DNA from: DAITAZ01 sp036824045
Lineage (GTDB): Bacteria > Pseudomonadota > Gammaproteobacteria > Burkholderiales > Rhodocyclaceae
DNA length: 64,000 nt
Direction of reading: 5' to 3'
Assembly: GCA_036824045.1 (NCBI GenBank)
Contig: DAITAZ010000003.1
Span: 100,159 to 164,158 of the forward strand
Each line of letters begins with the position of its first letter. The first letter of the stretch is position 1. The position numbers and the translations under genes are program-made. Positions 25,934 through 34,673 of this stretch are shown piece after piece. The notes under the pieces were generated by a model, which saw only the letters and a list, made by a program, of their open reading frames with translations, was not told the origin of the DNA and did not search any database.

Positions 25934-27118
25934 ATGGCTAATCGTGAAGTCGTGATTGTGAGCGCCGTTCGTTCGGCGATCGGTACCTTTGGCGGTGCGT
26001 TGAAGGATTTCTCCTGCAGCCAGCTGGGTACCGTGGTAACCAAGGAAGCCATTGCCCGCGCCGGTATTGACGCTGCCAGCATCGGCCAGTTGGTGTTCGG
26101 TAACGTGATCCACGGCGAAGCCCGCGATATGTACGTTTCCCGCGCCGTCGCCATCGATTCGGGCTTGGCCAATGAGTCCGCCGCGCTGACGCTGAACCGT
26201 CTGTGTGGTTCCGGCCTTCAGGCCATCGTGACCGCTGCCAACGCCATTCAACTGGGTGACACCGATGCCGCCATCGGCGGTGGTGTGGAGTGTATGAGCC
26301 GTGCCGGTTATCTGCTGCCTTCCGGTCGTTGGGGCGCCCGTATGGGTGACACCAAGATGGTCGACATGATGGTGGGTGCCCTGACCGATCCGTTCGGTGC
26401 CGGTCACATGGGTATCACGGCCGAGAACGTTGCCGCGAAGTTCTGCATCAGCCGCGAAGAGCAGGACGCTTTCGCGCTGGAGAGCCAGCGTCGTGCTGTG
26501 GCTGCTATCCAGGAAGGGCGCTTCAAGTCCCAGATCGTGCCCGTGGAAGTCAAGACCCGCAAGGGTGTGGTGATGTTCGATACTGACGAGTATCCGAAAG
26601 CCGACGCCTCTGCCGAGGGGCTGGCCAAGCTCAAGCCCGCGTTCAAGAAAGACGGTTCCGTGACCGCTGGCAATGCCTCCGGGATCAACGACGGTGCCGC
26701 CGCGGTGGTGCTGATGGAGGCCGGAGCCGCCGAGCGCGCTGGTGCCAAGGCGCTGGCCCGGTTTGTGTCTTACGGGGTTTCCGGTGTTGAGCCGGCCATC
26801 ATGGGTACCGGTCCGATCCCGGCGGTGAAGGTAGCCCTCAACCGCGCGGGCCTGACGCTGGCTGACATCGACGTGATCGAGTCCAACGAAGCTTTTGCCG
26901 CCCAAGCCCTGTCGGTCAACAAGGGCCTGGAATTGGATCCGGCCAAAGTCAATCCCAACGGCGGTGCCATTGCCTTGGGCCATCCCTTGGGTGCGACGGG
27001 TGCCATTCTGACCGTCAAGTGCCTGCATGAACTGCAGCGCACCGGCGGCAAGTACGGCCTGATCACCATGTGTATCGGTGGTGGCCAGGGTATTGCAGGC
27101 ATCATCGAACGTCTGTAA
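25934..27118 (+). CDS. Acetyl-CoA acetyltransferase (thiolase)
   Basis: Thiolase that condenses or cleaves acetyl-CoA/acetoacetyl-CoA; possible roles are PHB synthesis, beta-oxidation or aromatic-acid catabolism. The 394-residue protein has the acylated Cys91 (NRLCGSG), His350 (ALGHPLGATGA) and proton-donor Cys380 (MCIGGGQG). AGGAGGG before ATG 25934 is one of the strongest ribosome sites in the window, and the codon choice looks highly biased, suggesting high expression. It stands alone between the CobD-like gene and a large palindromic terminator. phaB and phaC are not nearby. A CTCCCGC/GCGGGAG hairpin (25818-25833) lies in its leader. Confidence 0.95.
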   Translation: MANREVVIVSAVRSAIGTFGGALKDFSCSQLGTVVTKEAIARAGIDAASIGQLVFGNVIHGEARDMYVSRAVAIDSGLANESAALTLNRLCGSGLQAIVTAANAIQLGDTDAAIGGGVECMSRAGYLLPSGRWGARMGDTKMVDMMVGALTDPFGAGHMGITAENVAAKFCISREEQDAFALESQRRAVAAIQEGRFKSQIVPVEVKTRKGVVMFDTDEYPKADASAEGLAKLKPAFKKDGSVTAGNASGINDGAAAVVLMEAGAAERAGAKALARFVSYGVSGVEPAIMGTGPIPAVKVALNRAGLTLADIDVIESNEAFAAQALSVNKGLELDPAKVNPNGGAIALGHPLGATGAILTVKCLHELQRTGGKYGLITMCIGGGQGIAGIIERL

Positions 27119-27153
27119 GCCGCACTCTGTCCGGGCCCTTGGGCCCGGAATGC

Positions 27154-27193
27154 GTGAACGACAAAGGCGCCTGTAGGCGCCTTTGTCGTTCAC
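27154..27193. terminator. Bidirectional terminator with 18-base perfect arms
   Basis: GTGAACGACAAAGGCGCC (27154-27171) and its exact complement (27176-27193) surround a TGTA loop, giving an 18-base-pair hairpin without mismatch. A second hairpin, CCGGGCCC-TT-GGGCCCGG, lies just upstream at 27131-27148. Located between the convergent thiolase and Cys-repeat genes, it probably stops both transcripts. Confidence 0.85.
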
Positions 27194-27202
27194 CGGCTTG
27201 CG

Positions 27203-27619
27203 CTATTGCATGGGGTATGCGCCAGGCGGGCGAGCGGGTTTGCTGCTGGCTGGTGGAGTGTTACCCCGATGCTGGCGGATGCATTCCCTCCGGGCGGGTC
27301 CAACGAGATCTTTACAGGCTTCGCGGGCTTTCTGGGCGGCCTCGCAGCGGGCGGGGTATCGGGCCTTGCTGCAATCTGGCGGCGGCAGATGGGCGTGCAT
27401 GCAGGCCCTCCGTTCCGGTCCGACCTGATCGCGGCAAGCCGCTTGGGCTTGCTGGCGGGACTCGCATTGCTGGGGATTACGCGCTTTGCTGCAGTCAGCC
27501 GGAGCGCCACGCATGCCCCCCATTCCCCCCATTCCCGGGCCTGGTTGGGCTTGAAGCGGCCCGGCCAACGCCAACAATAGCGCACCTGCACCGAGTATCT
27601 GAGCGAACGAAATTTTCAT
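27203..27619 (-). CDS. Secreted protein with two four-cysteine repeats
   Basis: A 138-residue protein of unknown function. The start ATG 27619 has GGAGG seven bases upstream. Residues 1-24 form a clear Sec signal peptide (ILGAGALLLALAGPLQA). A short Gly/Met linker (GMGGMGGMRG) leads into two 36-residue repeats, 42-77 and 82-117. Each starts DCSKAR and contains four cysteines with identical spacing (C43, C52, C62, C73 and C83, C92, C102, C113), plus a VGP-x-RR element. The even cysteine number and export suggest disulfide-bonded or metal-binding units in the periplasm. The tail is Pro-rich. Repeat identity indicates internal duplication. Confidence 0.8.
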   Translation of the reverse strand: MKISFAQILGAGALLLALAGPLQAQPGPGMGGMGGMRGAPADCSKARNPQQCESRQQAQAACRDQVGPERRACMHAHLPPPDCSKARYPARCEAAQKAREACKDLVGPARRECIRQHRGNTPPASSKPARPPGAYPMQ

Positions 27620-27876
27620 TCTGGCCTCCGTAATCATTCGACGAAACATTCCGATGTGCCTCTCTGCCTGTGTCGCTCGATCAAGCAAGCAGGCAGGGCG
27701 AGTCTGCAGCCTCCCTCTCGGTTTTAAAACGAGTTGGTTTCATCTTAGGTGGGATGGCCCCCGCTGCGTTGAGGCAGGTCAATACCCGATGGCTGCAGGG
27801 ATAGTGCGCTTCACCTTCAGTAGGGACGGCGGCCGGCCGTAGACCTCCGCAAGCCATTTTCTGCGCCTGCTTCGCC

Positions 27877-29667
27877 ATGCAACCAGCCGATTCCTTCCTG
27901 ATCAAACGGGAGCACCGCCTCTCACTCAACGAGATTCTCGACGGACTCGTGGCGCAGAGCATGGTGGCGTCCGACATGGCCGACGCGCTCAAGCATGAAC
28001 GGCGCTACTACAACGGGAATGTCCACCCGTTGATGCTGGTAGCGGAGAAAAAATGGCGCAGCAAGGTGCCGCCTCACCAGATCCTGGATATCGACGCTCT
28101 CACGGAATGGATGGCGGGGGTTGCTGGATTGGGGTGGGAACATATCGACCCGCTCAAGGTGGATGTGGTGGCGGTGACCGACGTGGTGTCCAACGCCTAC
28201 GCCACCCGTTTCCGCATCCTGCCCCTTGCCGTCAATGCCCGGGAAGTGGTGATCGCCACTGCCGAGCCTTTTGTGCGGGAGTGGGAGGCAGAGTTGCGTC
28301 CCGTACTGCGCAAGGAGATTCGCCGGGTGCTGGCACGGCCCGACGACATCGAGCGCTATCTGGTGGAGTTCTACAATCTGGCCAAGTCGGTCCGACGGGC
28401 CATGAAAAACGGCCAAGGGCAGGCCAGCGGGGTGTCCAATTTCGAGCAACTGGTCGAACTGGGGCGAGGAAACAGGACCCTGGACGCCAACGACCAGCAC
28501 ATTGTTCATATTGTGGACTGGTTGTGGCAGTACGCCTTCGAGCAGCGGGCGAGCGACATCCACATTGAGCCGCGACGGGAAATGGGCATTGTGCGCTTTC
28601 GCATCGATGGCGTGCTGCATCAGGTGTACCAGATCCCGATGCCGGTGCTCAGCGCCATGACGAGCCGGATCAAGATCCTGGGACGGATGGATGTGGTGGA
28701 AAAGCGCCGGCCCCAGGACGGGCGGATCAAGACGCGGACGCCCGAGGGGCAGGAGGTGGAGCTGCGCCTTTCGACGCTGCCGACGGCGTTTGGCGAAAAG
28801 CTGGTCATGCGGATTTTCGACCCGGAAGTCCTGGTGCGGGATTTCCGCGAGTTGGGGTTCTCGACCGAAGACCTGGCCCGTTGGGACGAAATGACGGGGC
28901 GACCCAACGGGATCGTACTGGTAACCGGCCCCACGGGCTCGGGCAAGACTACGACGTTGTACTCGACCCTCAAGCAGTTGGCGACACCCGAAGTCAACGT
29001 GTGCACCATCGAAGACCCGATCGAGATGGTGGAGCCGGCCTTCAATCAGATGCAGGTCCAGCACGGCATCGATCTTTCGTTCGCCCAGGGGGTGCGGGCC
29101 CTGATGCGGCAAGACCCGGATATCATCATGGTGGGTGAGATCCGGGACCTCGAAACCGCTGAGATGGCCGTCCAGGCCGCACTGACCGGGCACCTGGTGC
29201 TCTCCACTCTGCACACGAACGACGCACCTTCGGCGGTGACCCGTCTGCTGGACCTGGGAGTGCCGCCATACCTGATCAATTCGACGCTGATCGGCGTGAT
29301 GGCGCAACGCCTCGTGCGTACGCTGTGTCCTCATTGCAAGCAGCCTGCTCCGCTGACGCCGGATGAGGAGGCAGCCTGGCGGCAACTGGTAGCGCCGTGG
29401 AAGGCCCGGCAGCCCAAGGAGGTGTATCGTCCCGTCGGCTGTCTGGAGTGCCGGATGACGGGATTCCTGGGCCGTATGGGGGTGTATGAGATCCTGCTCA
29501 TGTCTCAGCAAGTCTCCCGGTTGATGGGCGAGAACGCTGATCTGGCAGCAATTCGGGAGGTCGGTTACCGGGAAGGGATGCACCCTTTGCGCGTGAGTGG
29601 CGCATTCAAGGTGGCAGCCGGGATGACGACCATCGAGGAAGTCCTCAAGGTGGCACCACCGGCCTAG
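27877..29667 (+). CDS. GspE/PilB-family secretion ATPase, orphan
   Basis: A 596-residue hexameric traffic ATPase of the type II secretion / type IV pilus assembly family. An N-terminal domain (1-170) is followed by the core: RASDIHIEPR, Walker A GPTGSGKTTT (about 350), the Asp box EDPIE, Walker B IIMVGEIRDLETAE and the His box STLHTND. A tetracysteine zinc module follows (CPHCK and CLEC). No pilin, PilC/GspF or secretin gene is adjacent, so the machine it drives is not identified. The 188 bases upstream hold no gene. It is on the same strand as the following sensor kinase. Confidence 0.92.
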   Translation: MQPADSFLIKREHRLSLNEILDGLVAQSMVASDMADALKHERRYYNGNVHPLMLVAEKKWRSKVPPHQILDIDALTEWMAGVAGLGWEHIDPLKVDVVAVTDVVSNAYATRFRILPLAVNAREVVIATAEPFVREWEAELRPVLRKEIRRVLARPDDIERYLVEFYNLAKSVRRAMKNGQGQASGVSNFEQLVELGRGNRTLDANDQHIVHIVDWLWQYAFEQRASDIHIEPRREMGIVRFRIDGVLHQVYQIPMPVLSAMTSRIKILGRMDVVEKRRPQDGRIKTRTPEGQEVELRLSTLPTAFGEKLVMRIFDPEVLVRDFRELGFSTEDLARWDEMTGRPNGIVLVTGPTGSGKTTTLYSTLKQLATPEVNVCTIEDPIEMVEPAFNQMQVQHGIDLSFAQGVRALMRQDPDIIMVGEIRDLETAEMAVQAALTGHLVLSTLHTNDAPSAVTRLLDLGVPPYLINSTLIGVMAQRLVRTLCPHCKQPAPLTPDEEAAWRQLVAPWKARQPKEVYRPVGCLECRMTGFLGRMGVYEILLMSQQVSRLMGENADLAAIREVGYREGMHPLRVSGAFKVAAGMTTIEEVLKVAPPA

Positions 29668-29810
29668 CAGGGTGCCCGCCTGCTCGTTGAGCGAAAGTCT
29701 TTTTCCGTTACAGCATCCTTGCGAGGCGCTCTGGCATAGGGTTGATCGCCCATAATCCCTCTGCCCATCTGCTCCGGGCGAGTATGGATTTGGTGGAAGC
29801 ATTCAATCCC

Positions 29811-32300
29811 ATGAGATTTCTTTGCCGCCTGGTACTGCTGGCGTTGCTGGCGTGGAGTTGTTCGGCATCGGCCCGCGTGGTGCCGCCCATCGAGATTGGC
29901 GGGGAAGGGGCCATTCCGGTTGGTCAGCGGTTCCTGCTGTTCCGGGACGCCTCCGGCAACCTCCCCGTGGATCAGGTGATCGCCGCTGCGGAACGCGGTG
30001 AATTCGGGACCGTGCCGGAAGGCCCCTTGGGCAGGGGGGTGGTCGACGGTGCAACCTGGCTGCGCATGGAGTTTCGCAATACGCTGGGCGCCCCCGTTCT
30101 GCGTTGGCTCGAGTCCACCCATTTGCTCCAGCAGTACTACGATCTTTATCTGCTGGAGCCCTCGGGGAGGATGAGGGGACACTTTCGGAGCGGGGCCGCA
30201 GTGCCGGTGGCCCAACGGGATGTACCGGTTCGGAACGTCTTGTTGCCGGTGCAGATGAACCCCGGTGAAACCTTGGTGGCGTACTTGCGCATCAGTGGGA
30301 ACGGGGCTACCCGGCTGGACCTCAAGTTGTGGCATCCCGCCGCGAAGATCGAGAAGCAGCGGACGGATGATGCCTGGACCTTCCTGGTGCTGGGTTTGTC
30401 GCTGGTGGTGGTGTTCTTCAGCATCCAGTCGTTCCTGATCCGTAAAGACCTCTTCCTGTTGGCCTGCGGGGTGGCGCAGTTCTTGTTGGTGGTGGTCAGG
30501 GCGCTGCTCCAGGGGCATTTCGTCGGGTTGATTCTCCAGCTTGAGGGCATGTGGCTGTCGCGGCTGACGGTGATCGGGATACTGGCGGCGCTGGCCATGC
30601 ACGCGCTCTTTGCGCGGTCTTTTCTTGACCTGCCCAAGGTTGCGCCTCGCCTGGCAGCTGTTGCTACCGGGCTGGCAATCGCCAGCGGAGCGTTGATCGC
30701 GAGTGTGCTGATCAAGTTTGTCCCCGGCAGTTTTCTGGTATTTGGGCCGCTCATGCTTGGTTGCTTCTTCGCGCTGGTGCTGGTGGCGCAGGTCCGTCAT
30801 CCGGTGGCGCCGATCAGCTACATGTTGTCCATGGTCTCGATACTCGGTGCGGTGCTGTTGTCGGTGGCGTGGATTCGGGGGGTGCTGGCGGAGCCACCCT
30901 ATGCCGATCTGGTGGTAACCGGCGCGCTGTGTGCTTCCTCCCTTTTACTTAGCCATGCCTTGTACGTGGACCTGACCCGGGCCCGGATCGTGCGAGCCAG
31001 TGATCGCTTCCGAGTGCGCGAGCTGGCCCGGATGGAAAAGGAGAGGCTTGAACTGGCTGTGGCCGAACGCACGGAGGAGCTTGCCAAGGCAGTGGCCGTG
31101 GCTGAGGCGGCGAGCCGGGCGAAGTCGGATTTTCTCGCCACCGTCAGCCATGAGCTGCGCACACCCCTGCACACGATGCTGGGGCAACTGCAGCTCCTCG
31201 AGCGGCAGGATCAAACGGTGGCGCACCGGGCAACACTGGCTCGGCGCAGTGGCGAGCATCTCCTTGCCTTGATCAACGATCTGCTGATCTACACACGGGG
31301 CGAGGCCAACCAGCCCTTGATCGACAAGGGGCCGGTGGATCTGGCGGAGTTGGCACGGTCGCTGGCCATGAGCGGACGCATGCTTGCCGAGCCAAAGGGA
31401 CTGAACTTCGTGTCGGAAGTCTCGGCTCACCCGCCCGGGGCCGTGCTGGCGGACCGGCAACATCTGGCCCAGGTGCTGCTGAACTTGATCGACAACGCGT
31501 GTAAATACACGGAACAGGGGCGGGTGGTATTCAGGCTCGAGTGTCAGCCCGCCGAGGATGGGGAAAGAGATGATTTGAGCGCGCGCTGGTATCGCGTGCG
31601 GTTCGAGGTCGAGGACACAGGGATCGGCGTTGCGCCAGAGGACCGGCAACGGATCTTCGAACCTTTCTGCCAGTTGCGGCCGACGTCGGTTGCCAAGGGG
31701 ATGGGCATGGGCTTGGCGATCGCATGCCGCCTCGTGAAGGCTATGGGAGGTGAACTCCGTTTGAGCGGGGCACCTGGAAAAGGGAGCCTCTTCTGGTTCG
31801 ACTTGCGCGTTCGAGGGCTACGGCCATCGGAACTGGGACCCGCGTACCTGGTACGGCAGGGCCCGATTACCGGGCACATGCCCCCTCAAAGGCAGGTACT
31901 CATTGTCGATGATACGGAGGAAAACCGGTGCGTGCTGGGGGATGCCCTTCGCCTGTGGGGATTCCGGGTCCTCGAGGCCGACAATGGACAATCAGCACTC
32001 GATATCTGTGCGGCGCAGGGCAAGGCGCTGGATCTGGTCGTGATCGACCAGTACATGCCCGAGCTCGACGGTTGGGCATTCCTCGCGAGAGCACGCCGCC
32101 TGCCCGGTCTGGAGGGGCTGCCCGTTGTATTGCTGTCCGCCGCCGAGCCTCGGTGTCCGGAGGCAGTGGGGGGCGACTTTGCTTTCAACGGATTTTTGAT
32201 TAAACCGTTCCGGCTTGAGGATCTTGAGGATCTCCTTGGCCGCCTGCTCCACATCGAGTGGCTGCGGGAAGCTCGCGTTCCAGGCCCGGATGAGCCTTGA
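29811..32300 (+). CDS. 7TM-DISM hybrid sensor histidine kinase/response regulator
   Basis: An 829-residue membrane sensor. A signal peptide (MRFLCRLVLLALLAWSCSASA) precedes a periplasmic 7TMR-DISM extracellular domain (about 25-180) with the GATWLRMEF-type signature. Seven transmembrane helices (about 185-400) and a short coiled linker (RMEKERLELAVAERTEELAKA) follow. HisKA carries the phospho-accepting His447 in VSHELRTPLH, and the HATPase domain has LNLIDNACKYTEQG, DTGIGV and GMGLAI. A C-terminal receiver has phospho-acceptor Asp746 (VVIDQYMPELDGW). The ligand is unknown; DISM domains often sense carbohydrates. The start ATG 29811 is chosen for the signal peptide. The neighbouring bacteriohemerythrin might share its physiology. 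Confidence 0.92.
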   Translation: MRFLCRLVLLALLAWSCSASARVVPPIEIGGEGAIPVGQRFLLFRDASGNLPVDQVIAAAERGEFGTVPEGPLGRGVVDGATWLRMEFRNTLGAPVLRWLESTHLLQQYYDLYLLEPSGRMRGHFRSGAAVPVAQRDVPVRNVLLPVQMNPGETLVAYLRISGNGATRLDLKLWHPAAKIEKQRTDDAWTFLVLGLSLVVVFFSIQSFLIRKDLFLLACGVAQFLLVVVRALLQGHFVGLILQLEGMWLSRLTVIGILAALAMHALFARSFLDLPKVAPRLAAVATGLAIASGALIASVLIKFVPGSFLVFGPLMLGCFFALVLVAQVRHPVAPISYMLSMVSILGAVLLSVAWIRGVLAEPPYADLVVTGALCASSLLLSHALYVDLTRARIVRASDRFRVRELARMEKERLELAVAERTEELAKAVAVAEAASRAKSDFLATVSHELRTPLHTMLGQLQLLERQDQTVAHRATLARRSGEHLLALINDLLIYTRGEANQPLIDKGPVDLAELARSLAMSGRMLAEPKGLNFVSEVSAHPPGAVLADRQHLAQVLLNLIDNACKYTEQGRVVFRLECQPAEDGERDDLSARWYRVRFEVEDTGIGVAPEDRQRIFEPFCQLRPTSVAKGMGMGLAIACRLVKAMGGELRLSGAPGKGSLFWFDLRVRGLRPSELGPAYLVRQGPITGHMPPQRQVLIVDDTEENRCVLGDALRLWGFRVLEADNGQSALDICAAQGKALDLVVIDQYMPELDGWAFLARARRLPGLEGLPVVLLSAAEPRCPEAVGGDFAFNGFLIKPFRLEDLEDLLGRLLHIEWLREARVPGPDEP

Positions 32301-32314
32301 TTCCGGGCCTGGAA
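32278..32314 (+). terminator. Hairpin over the stop codon of the hybrid kinase gene
   Basis: TTCCAGGCCCGGA (32278-32290) and its exact complement (32302-32314) flank an 11-base loop that contains the TGA stop. No T-run follows, so it may act as a 3' stabiliser or weak terminator. Confidence 0.5.
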
Positions 32315-32331
32315 TATCCCGTTTGACATAT

Positions 32332-32357
32332 CGGCATCCGGAAAAATCCGGATGCCG
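32332..32357. repeat. Inverted repeat upstream of bacteriohemerythrin gene
   Basis: Perfect arms CGGCATCCGG and CCGGATGCCG surround AAAAAT, ending 77 bases before the bacteriohemerythrin ATG. It could be a terminator for the kinase transcript or an operator or 5' structure for the next gene. No T-run follows it on the plus strand. Confidence 0.5.
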
Positions 32358-32434
32358 TTGTTAACTTGAATCAAAGCTGATAGCCTCCCGCTGTTCAAGA
32401 CTTCCAACACGATTTTCTTATATAGGAGCGGGAG

Positions 32435-32947
32435 ATGCCCACGATGGAATGGACAGAGGGTCTGGAACTCGGTGTGGAGGCGATGGACACAACCCACCGG
32501 GAGTTCGTCGTCCTGCAAAACGGGCTGGTGGATGCTGCGGACAGCGAGTTTCTGGAACTCCTTGATAAATTCCTCGACCACACGGTGGAGCACTTCGAGC
32601 AGGAAAACCGCTGGATGGAGCAGGTCGGCTTCCCCGCCATTGATTGCCACAAGGGCGAGCATGACCGGGTGGTCAACGTCATCCGCATGGTCAAGGAGGC
32701 CGCAGGGAAGGGTGACATGGCCATCGGCCGGCGACTCGTGGATGAGTTGAAGCCCTGGTTCGAGAACCACGCGGCGACGATGGATGCGATGCTGGCCCAC
32801 GTCATCCGTGTGAATGGTTTCGATCCAGCGACCGGGTGCTGTGCCCACCCCGTGCAGGATGAGGATGAAGCCCAAGGCTGCGCCACTTCGTGCGGTGGCG
32901 GTGAGCACGGCCACGCGAACCAGACGGGGTGCGCCTCCGCCGCCTAA
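32435..32947 (+). CDS. Bacteriohemerythrin with Cys/His-rich tail
   Basis: A 170-residue non-heme di-iron O2-binding protein. Residues 1-125 contain all seven iron ligands: His21, His53, Glu57, His72, His76, His112 and Asp117. It should therefore bind O2 as a carrier, store or sensor in the cytoplasm. Residues 131-170 form an unusual extension with Cys135, 136, 149, 153, 166 and His138, 158, 160 among Gly, Asp and Glu, suggesting a second metal or redox site. A very good ribosome site (AGGAGCGGGAG) precedes ATG 32435. An intrinsic terminator follows. Confidence 0.92.
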   Translation: MPTMEWTEGLELGVEAMDTTHREFVVLQNGLVDAADSEFLELLDKFLDHTVEHFEQENRWMEQVGFPAIDCHKGEHDRVVNVIRMVKEAAGKGDMAIGRRLVDELKPWFENHAATMDAMLAHVIRVNGFDPATGCCAHPVQDEDEAQGCATSCGGGEHGHANQTGCASAA

Positions 32948-32961
32948 GCACGGCGTGTGCG

Positions 32962-32991
32962 ATAACCGGGGCTTGGCCCCGGTTATTTTGT
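32962..32991. terminator. Bidirectional intrinsic terminator
   Basis: ATAACCGGGGC and GCCCCGGTTAT pair around a TTG loop and are followed by TTTTG. It lies between the convergent bacteriohemerythrin and patatin genes; it works best on the plus strand. Confidence 0.85.
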
Positions 32992-33858
32992 CTACCGGCT
33001 GCTTAGGCGTAGCCGATCCCGCAGTTGGGGCAATTGACCGGCGACGGCCTTTTCTCCTTCGAGAATGGCTTGATGCTTGGCCTGGAAGTCTGTGGAGCGG
33101 ATGTCGGCGGAGGGGCGAATCACCACATCGGCCTCTTTCAGCTGATAGCGGTTGATGCTTTGCCCCATGATCGAGAAGGTCTGCAGCAGGATGTCCAGCG
33201 TTCCGGAAGTCTTGCCATTGCGCGGTACGGCGGAAATGTCCACCGCGATCACCATGTCGGCCCCCATCTGACGGGCGGCACGCACCGGCACCGGGCTGAC
33301 CAGGCCGCCATCCACATATTCCCGGCCATTGATCTGCACCGGCTGGAACACGCCGGGCACGCTGCTCGAGGCCCGCACTGCCATGCCGGTGTTTCCGGTG
33401 CGGAACACCACCTCCTCGCCGGATTGCAGGTCGGTGGCCACGGCGGCGAAAGGTTTGCCGAGCTTGTCCAGGGGCCGTTGGCGCACAGCGTCATTGATCA
33501 TCTTCTGCAGTGCTTCGCCCCGTAGCACCCCCCGGTCTGGCAGGGTCCAATCCGTGAAGTTTGCTTCGTCCAGCTTGAAAGCCAGTTGCTGCAGTTCAAA
33601 TCCGTTGTAGCCTGCTGCGTAGAGCGCGCCCACGACCGAACCTGCGCTGGTGCCCACCACGATATCGGGAACGATGCCTTGCGCCTCAAGGGCCTTGATG
33701 ACCCCCACGTGGGCGAATCCGCGCGCTGCACCGCCGCCCAGGGCCAGTGCGATGCGGGGCTTGGCTTTAGATGCGGACTCCGGCGCGGGCCGGATGCCGG
33801 TACAGCCGGCGATGAGCGCAAGCGCGAACACGAACAGGGAATATCTTGCAAACCGCAT
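32992..33858 (-). CDS. Patatin-like phospholipase lipoprotein
   Basis: A 288-residue RssA/patatin-type serine hydrolase, predicted to act on phospholipids at the cell envelope. A lipoprotein signal ends in LIAGC with acylated Cys19. The oxyanion loop GGGAARG (41-47), nucleophile Ser71 in GTSAGS, and catalytic Asp184 in DGG complete the Ser-Asp dyad. The C-terminal third contains IMGQSINRYQLKEADVVIRP, typical of bacterial RssA-like proteins. It diverges from dsbB. The physiological substrate is unknown. Confidence 0.9.
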   Translation of the reverse strand: MRFARYSLFVFALALIAGCTGIRPAPESASKAKPRIALALGGGAARGFAHVGVIKALEAQGIVPDIVVGTSAGSVVGALYAAGYNGFELQQLAFKLDEANFTDWTLPDRGVLRGEALQKMINDAVRQRPLDKLGKPFAAVATDLQSGEEVVFRTGNTGMAVRASSSVPGVFQPVQINGREYVDGGLVSPVPVRAARQMGADMVIAVDISAVPRNGKTSGTLDILLQTFSIMGQSINRYQLKEADVVIRPSADIRSTDFQAKHQAILEGEKAVAGQLPQLRDRLRLSSR

Positions 33859-34066
33859 GGGACCGATCTGAAGGAAAGCGGGGGCGCCATTCTAACAGGC
33901 GGCGCAAGGCCGTCCCAATGCTGCAATTTTTTGTGTAAATGCCAGCTTTGCCCTGATTTTGTTAAGAAAATTCACATCGAGAGAGCGCCGGAAGCTACAA
34001 TCCCGCCACTTTTTCAAAACCCCACCGCTGTGTGGGGGATTTCTGCAAGCGCCGGGAGAGAGTTTC

Positions 34067-34573
34067 GTGTTCTATCACTCCGGGGCCCGCCATCGGTGGC
34101 CGTTGGTCTGGGTACTCGTTCTTAGTCTGGGCTTGGTTGGCGGCGGGGTGCTGCTGGCTACCCTGAAGAATCTTGCAGCCTGCCCGCTGTGCATCGTGCA
34201 GCGCATGCTTTACCTGCTGCTGGCGCTGGAAGCCTTGCTGGGCTTGGCGATGCTGCGGCATCGGGCTGGCCGTTTGCTGGCCTGGCTATTGGTGATGCTG
34301 ACCGCCGCTACGGGCGCCTTTGTGGCCGGCTACCAGACTTGGCTGCAACGTTGGGCGACCGACACCAGTTGCGCGGCGGACATGGCCTGGTGGGAGCGCC
34401 TGGTGCAATGGGCGGGCAAGCAAGTGCCGGTTTTGTTTGAGGCTTCTGGCTTGTGCTCGGACCCGGCATGGCGCTTTCTGTCGTTGTCCATTGCCGAGTG
34501 GTCACTGGTGATCTTTGCCGGTTTGCTGCTGACGGCGGGGACAATGGTGTGGCGCAATCGCCAGGATTTCTGA
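34067..34573 (+). CDS. dsbB: Disulfide bond formation protein B
   Basis: Inner-membrane quinone-linked oxidase that regenerates DsbA. The 168-residue protein has four transmembrane helices, the CPLC pair (Cys39, Cys42) in the first periplasmic loop and Cys102/Cys130 in the second. The start is GTG 34067, preceded by GGGAGAGAG; the longer frame back to 33959 reads through non-family sequence. A GC-rich hairpin (about 34587-34622, CCCGGCCCC/CCGGGGCCGGG type) follows the gene without a T-run. Confidence 0.92.
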   Translation: MFYHSGARHRWPLVWVLVLSLGLVGGGVLLATLKNLAACPLCIVQRMLYLLLALEALLGLAMLRHRAGRLLAWLLVMLTAATGAFVAGYQTWLQRWATDTSCAADMAWWERLVQWAGKQVPVLFEASGLCSDPAWRFLSLSIAEWSLVIFAGLLLTAGTMVWRNRQDF

Positions 34574-34673
34574 AGGGAAGTTTCGCTCCAGATGCCCGGC
34601 CCCTTGAAGCCGGGGCCGGGCTGGAGCAATGCTCCGCCCGGGACGGCGGAGCGGGGGGAAGCTTACCGCAGAG

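Noticed and set aside
27922..29802. 626-codon minus-strand frame opposite the GspE/PilB gene
   Set aside because: Histidine- and glutamine-rich shadow of a strongly coding plus-strand gene.
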